From contig UZAE01012067.1 in the NCBI GenBank assembly GCA_900617975.1, forward strand, positions 1-54,016: a DNA stretch of 54,016 nucleotides, given 5' to 3'. The notes under the pieces are model-generated. The model was not told the DNA's origin, made no database searches, and was given only the letters and a program-made list of their open reading frames with translations. This DNA is from Rodentolepis nana. Lineage: Eukaryota > Platyhelminthes > Cestoda > Cyclophyllidea > Hymenolepididae. Position 1 is the first letter of the stretch. Each line of letters starts with the position of its first letter. Shown here one piece after another: positions 49,525-54,016 of the stretch. The position numbers and the translations under genes are program-made.

Positions 49525-51283
49525 TTGGTCGGCTTTGAGCAGTGACATTGTGTTTGTGCTACGTGTCCATTCACGCAAATTCGCTTCCTCGCTTTAACGA
49601 CAATCAATTCACAATTTAAATAATCTGCGCCTCACGCTTCATAATCATCATTCTAACTCTGACTCCAATCATCATCTCACTCATTAATCGATAATCAGTC
49701 ATCTTTCCATGCATGTCTTATCCGAGTTAGCATTTGCTTGTTAGCATTCAAAGCCATTCAATGTTTTTTCCCTTTTCTTGCTTTTTAATCTTCTTCCGCG
49801 CCTACTAAATTCATAATTGTGCTTCAGTTTTAATTTGTCATTTGTCTAAACTGTCTCCCTTGCATGCACTTTTTATTACATCTGTCATCATCAGCTTCTT
49901 AACAAGTCGAATATTGCCTGTCATTTTCTGTTATGCCGATAATTAAAAATAATAATAAAGCTTTTATCTTCATTCCCCCCCAAAAATTGGTTTTTTGTTT
50001 GCATTTTGGCTGTGTGTTGTGCTTTTAGATTTGGCTAAGTGTTCAAATATTTTGTTTGACTAGTTGTTTATTATTTTGCATATTTTTATAAATATGTATA
50101 CGTCTCACTCATTAAAATCGATAGGAATTGTTTACTTCTTATTTACCCAACCAGGGCTTCTATTTCGCCCTTTCCTCTGTCACTAACTGACGAGTGAAAG
50201 CTCCTGGTTTTCTTTCACGAGATCCATTCTTCTATTTCACTTTGCTTTCTCTTGTTGGTCGCTATTAGTCCTTACGTGTCCATTTTACTAAAGCCATTTT
50301 TTATCTTTTGTGCCAAACGCACGAATCGAATAAAGTGAATTTTAACTGTCAAAAAAGGCGGTTAAGATTGGTATTCACTGATCGGAAACTCAATTCTTAA
50401 CAATATGGCTCTGTGCGGGTTTCAAATAGACTATTATAAACTAATTAGTGTTTTGATTTACATTTTTGTAGACAAGTAAGCTTCAATTCGTCAGCTTAGC
50501 TACAAGTGGGTTAGTTGTTATAGGATAATGCATTTTATTTTTAAATTCAAAATCATACCGGTTATATATTTTCTGTCTAGCTATACATATTTATTGCAGC
50601 GTTTGGAAAAATATTTCATGACGTCTTAGTATGCCCTTACACGTATGTTCTGACCCCGGTAGCTGCGTGTATTAGTCATCTGTTCCCCTGGTTTGATCTC
50701 TCTTGTAATCTAATTAATTAAATGTGAACCCATGTATTTCTTTCATTGTTTTTTCCTTTATTCGCTCTCAAGATTGATTTGCCGGGGCATTTACTGGGGT
50801 GTGATTTGACAAATAGGAGAGTTGATTAAAAATCCATTTATTTGGTTTGGAAGCCAAGTGACTATATGTCTTAGTTCGTCCTATAAACTTGTTTATTTTC
50901 AATGACTATTGTCCTTTTAAATCTTCCTGCTGCAAGAATTTAGGAAAAAGTTGTTTTGTGACTGATCTATCGAGCATTTTTCGTCTCCAAATTAAGCCAT
51001 CCTTCATTATTTTATTATTAATTGTTTTACCATTATGTGAACTCCGTCGCATTGCCTAATTTGTAAGTATCCATTTGCTAAACTACTTCGAGTTTATATT
51101 TATTTTCAGTAAAAAGAATGCCTCTTCTCATATATTGTTCGAGTTTTATTATTGTGTGTAATATGATTATTGAAACAAATAATTGAAACGCGTAGCACAA
51201 TTTGTTTAACTTTGCTGAAATTAGATATTTGAGTGGTCGCTAACTTGTACTATGACATCGATCAACAATTTCTTATTTTTTCA
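49525..51283 (+). other. 3' UTR and intergenic region
   Basis: The 3' UTR of the MAM-like gene probably runs to just past the AATAAA at 49954. The rest is AT-rich and without recognisable genes up to the acceptor before 51284. Confidence 0.5.
49954..49959 (+). terminator. Polyadenylation signal AATAAA
   Basis: First AATAAA downstream of the stop at 49524, within AATAATAAAGC and followed about 20 nt later by a T/C-rich stretch. It fits the 3' end of the MAM-like gene with a UTR of about 450 nt. Confidence 0.6.
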
Positions 51284-51284
51284 G
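51273..51284 (+). promoter_or_regulatory. 3' splice acceptor just before the RPP14-like start
   Basis: TATTTTTTCAG followed by ATCCCTT and the ATG. No upstream coding exon joins to it in frame. Flatworms use spliced-leader trans-splicing, so this could be a leader acceptor; an ordinary 5' UTR intron is the alternative. Confidence 0.45.
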
Positions 51285-51291
51285 ATCCCTT

Positions 51292-51855
51292 ATGGCATCT
51301 AGCGAAGCTGCAAATATGTTGAAAAAATCTGAAACAGAACGCACTCCTTTGGTAGGTCGACAAACTCGTCGTCATGGGCTGCATCTCATCAATAATCGTC
51401 GGTATCGGCAACAGGAAGAGGCCGTTAAGACTGTGTATATTCATGCGGAGACACAAGTAGCCCTCGAATTTAGTGAATCTAAGTTACTCAGTGTTACCCC
51501 CGAGGAAATTGTACACGCTCATCGACGAGCTATTACAGCAGCTGTGATAGATCTTTTCGGAAACGTTTCAGGAGCTCCAGTTCTTAATTTTGATATTCTC
51601 AAATGCGAACGATTGCCTGTGGAGAAGGGAGAGAAAGATAAACTACGTTTTGACCTAATTATCGGTGCCTCGAAGCCGCAGCTTAACAAAATTATTGCAG
51701 CACTTTCTATGATTACAGCTGGATTTTGTGGTGGGACAATTCTGAATCTATTTGTTGAACCGAGTGCTTCTGTTGAAACCCGAGCATCAGCCCAATTAAT
51801 GGTGAATGTTTTTGGTTCAGCGAATTTTCTCACAAATTTGGTTGCGACATGCTAA
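51292..51855 (+). CDS. RPP14: RPP14-like ribonuclease P/MRP protein subunit
   Basis: A single uninterrupted frame of 187 codons. The middle part, VALEFSES followed by AITAAVIDLFGNVSGAP and LNFDILKCE, resembles human RPP14 (LEF ... AVKDLFGEV ... LDIL-x-x-E), and the C-terminal strand with LIIGASKPQLNKIIAALSMI fits the Pop5/Rpp14 fold. RPP14 is an RNA-binding protein subunit of nuclear RNase P and MRP, which process tRNA and rRNA precursors. The N-terminal 45 residues are basic and not conserved. The ATG lies 7 nt after a strong acceptor (TATTTTTTCAG), so the mRNA probably has a 5' UTR intron or a trans-spliced leader. Assigned by eye from remembered family features; moderate confidence. Confidence 0.55.
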   Translation: MASSEAANMLKKSETERTPLVGRQTRRHGLHLINNRRYRQQEEAVKTVYIHAETQVALEFSESKLLSVTPEEIVHAHRRAITAAVIDLFGNVSGAPVLNFDILKCERLPVEKGEKDKLRFDLIIGASKPQLNKIIAALSMITAGFCGGTILNLFVEPSASVETRASAQLMVNVFGSANFLTNLVATC

Positions 51856-53113
51856 AAGCTGTACATTATTTTGTGTAAAAAGAAATACTTTCAGAATTGA
51901 ACAAAATGATTGTGTATGATTTATCTGATTATATTTGGACTTAAAAGCTAGTTATAGGTGAATCTGGAAGGCGTCGAGATTGACACAAAACATATTGCAG
52001 TTGTGGTCGATTCCCTAAGTTAATTATAATTCGGATTTCACCAAGAATGTTGCTACTAAACCCTAAAGATGTTTCAGCCTTTAAAATGTCCAAAACCAAA
52101 TGGGTTAAATATGTTTCAATGTGAAAATCCACGAGAATACAACAAGAAAGCAGAAATAGACGAAAGTAAGAACCGGGGATTAGTTATACCTATTAACATG
52201 GAAACGGCAGAAGTCACAATGTGTATCCTGGTCTCTGTCACTATTCAAACATTATTTCTTGAAGTGTTGGAACAGACCAAGTAAAAAGTCATTTTGCTAT
52301 TATTGTTTAGAACATGTAATAATTCGTGTAGGAATTTATTATTGACCAGAGAAGAAATCTTTTGTATTGTTGGAAAAGGGTTTCAGACAAAGAGAAATTT
52401 ATTTCTGGTTATTAATCCATATCAATGCTGAACAGCGAATATCATAATTAAAAGTTTCTAAGATATAATAGTAAAGTTACTTTTTAAATTATTTTTAAAC
52501 AGGCTCTCTAGAGCCCTAATCATGATTATAAGAAAGGCAAGGTTAGTCAAGAACGATTTAGTGAGAATGGACATAATTATTTCTCAAATATTTTCGGATA
52601 TCTTCAACACTATTCTAAGTTAGCCACTATGGTAAGAGACTAGATTAAGACTCAATGTAATAGTCTCAAATCATTTTTACTTATATAAGTTTATTATAAA
52701 TTCTCTAAAAACGGTTTTAAGATTATTTTATACATCCACGTGTTCAAATTTGAATAAAAATATTGTGCATATATTATGAGAGTGGAGTAAAAAAATTAAA
52801 TGGATTAGTGTCATAGCTTACTTGAAATTCCGGATTGTATGCATTATTAAAACATCGAATAAATAAAAGAGAAATATGGGATACAATAAGGAATTGCAAT
52901 AAATATCAACCACATGCGCATCGAACACATGACTACATTAACTCTGCAATGTCATGTTAAAAAGCGGACCAAGCTCAAGTTAGATTTTGAGAAGAAAATA
53001 ATTAGCACTTTAAATTACAAAATTAATTAATTTATATTAGTAGAGTTGCGTTTTGCACACTCATGCACTCTGCGCGCGCTTCAAACTTTAGACCTTCGCC
53101 TTAGAGCTTTAAG
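51856..53113 (+). other. Intergenic region before Rap1
   Basis: AT-rich with no convincing gene. A 71-codon open frame at 52069-52284 has no recognised domain, splice context or bias and is treated as noise. The GC-richer segment directly upstream of 53114 (CTCTGCGCGCGC) may be part of the Rap1 promoter or 5' UTR. Confidence 0.45.
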
Positions 53114-53791
53114 ATGAGAGAGTACAAGCTCGTTGTCCTTGGCAGTGGTGGCGTAGGCAAAAGTGCACTAACCGTACAATTTGTACAAGGAATTTTCGTT
53201 GAAAAATATGATCCAACAATTGAGGATAGTTATCGTAAGAAGGTAGAAATTGACAATCAACAATGCATCCTTGAAGTTTTGGATACTGCTGGGACTGTAT
53301 GTTTTATTTCATATGTATTTATTACCATTACTTATAGGAACAGTTCACTGCAATGCGGGATCTCTATATGAAAAATGGTCAAGGATTTGTTTTGACCTAC
53401 TCTATTACATCTCTTCCCTCTCTTTACGACCTAGAAGACCTTCGCGAGCACATCATCCGTGTAAAGGATACTGACAACGTTCCGATCGTCCTAGTTGGAA
53501 ATAAATGTGATTTAGAAGACGAAAGGGCAGTTGGAAAGGATGAGGGTCAAAATTTTGCTCAAAAATGGAAATGCACATTCATGGAGTGCAGTGCCAAATC
53601 GAATATCCATGTTTCTGATGTGAGTTTGTTTCTTAGTTTGCTGACTTATTTTAAAAGAGTATATTTATTAATGCCTATTGTTTTTTCGACAGGTTTTTGA
53701 AGATTTGGTTCGCCAAATAAACAAGCATACCCCACCACCGAAATTTAAATCAAAAGATAATTCCTCCAAGAGATCTTGTTCTCTCGTCTGA
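53114..53791 (+). CDS. RAP1: Ras-related small GTPase Rap1
   Basis: Three exons, 53114-53296, 53338-53619 and 53693-53791, make a complete protein of 187 residues, in line with 184 for vertebrate Rap1. It begins [20 protein letters not shown] with the P-loop, has the effector loop [10 protein letters not shown] and switch II DTAGTEQF. The Thr at the position of Ras Gln61 is a hallmark of Rap proteins. NKCDLED and SAKS guanine-binding motifs follow. The C-terminus is Lys-rich and ends CSLV, a CaaX box for prenylation. Rap1 cycles between GDP and GTP and controls integrin and cadherin adhesion at membranes. Intron 1 is only 41 nt. No sign of damage. Confidence 0.95.
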
Positions 53792-54016
53792 TATCCCCCA
53801 CTTATATTTTTATCTCTTCTAACTTTATTCTTTGCGCCTATTCATGTTGTGCTTTGAATCTCTTGCTCCATGTGTGACATTTTATTGCACTATCCTTTTC
53901 CGCTTCTTTGACAATGATCTAGTGTCGATTTTGATAATTGTTAATAATAATAGTGATGATGATGCTTTGACTCGAGGCATCTTCAGATCTCATAATTGAT
54001 TCCACAAATGTGGATT
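53792..54016 (+). other. 3' UTR of Rap1 and edge of window
   Basis: T-rich trailer sequence without a clear AATAAA; AATAATAATAGTGATGATGATG lies at 53944-53965. The window ends before a poly(A) signal is evident. Confidence 0.4.

Noticed and set aside
52069..52284. A 71-codon open frame as a small gene between the RPP14-like gene and Rap1.
   Set aside because: No recognisable motif, no splice or promoter context, and composition like the surrounding AT-rich DNA.

Overview
The window looks like nuclear DNA of an intron-rich, AT-rich metazoan. I favour a flatworm, most likely a tapeworm: spliceosomal introns are very short (33-55 nt between paired exons, 41 nt inside a Rap1 gene), intergenic DNA is AT-rich, and G/C homopolymer tracts (two with an N) interrupt the assembly. 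The species cannot be fixed from sequence alone.

The window is dominated by one + strand gene running from about 5164 to 49524. It encodes a single-pass membrane protein with ONE MAM-like ectodomain, but the exons for that domain exist as two large tandem arrays. Constant 5' exons (5164-5172 and 5491-5542) give a signal peptide. Then come 22 intact versions of an exon for the N-terminal half of the MAM-like domain (N1-N22, 6867-25697). Next are 31 intact two-exon cassettes (26197-42094), each a 48-51 nt micro-exon (M) plus a 91-112 nt exon (C) for the C-terminal half. Single constant exons follow: the end of the MAM fold (42302-42389), the transmembrane segment (43721-44134) and a Gly/Met/Gln/Pro-rich cytoplasmic tail (47463-47654, 47814-47872, 47947-48231, 49264-49524) with a PPPGY motif near the end. 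Cassette number 11 and the degenerate copies are dead; cassettes are numbered 1-32 with 11 skipped.

Splice phases allow only one N exon and one C exon per mRNA. N exons enter in phase 1 and leave in phase 2; M exons are 2/2; C exons are 2/0; the terminal MAM exon is 0/1. Joining two N exons, or a C exon to the next cassette, shifts frame. I traced every adjacent misjoin by hand (21 N, 30 cassettes) and each gives a premature stop. The layout therefore predicts Dscam-like mutually exclusive combinatorial splicing: 22 x 31 = 682 ectodomains from one locus if M and C travel as a pair. One complete reading (signal exons + N9 + M7 + C7 + constant exons) sums to 1875 nt, exactly 625 codons. I recognise no described gene with this design; its function (recognition receptor, adhesion, surface variation) is open. 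At least ten degenerate N copies and several degenerate cassettes between the live exons show ongoing birth and death of variants.

Flanks: 2203-2843 on the minus strand holds a phase-consistent chain of five small exons with an ankyrin-like stretch, and two more candidate exons lie at 3290-3733. Downstream on the + strand are a small gene resembling the RNase P/MRP protein RPP14 (51292-51855) and a complete three-exon Rap1 GTPase gene (53114-53791). tRNA-like B-box remnants, probably SINE-derived, occur near 240-345, 665-700 and 43140-43210.
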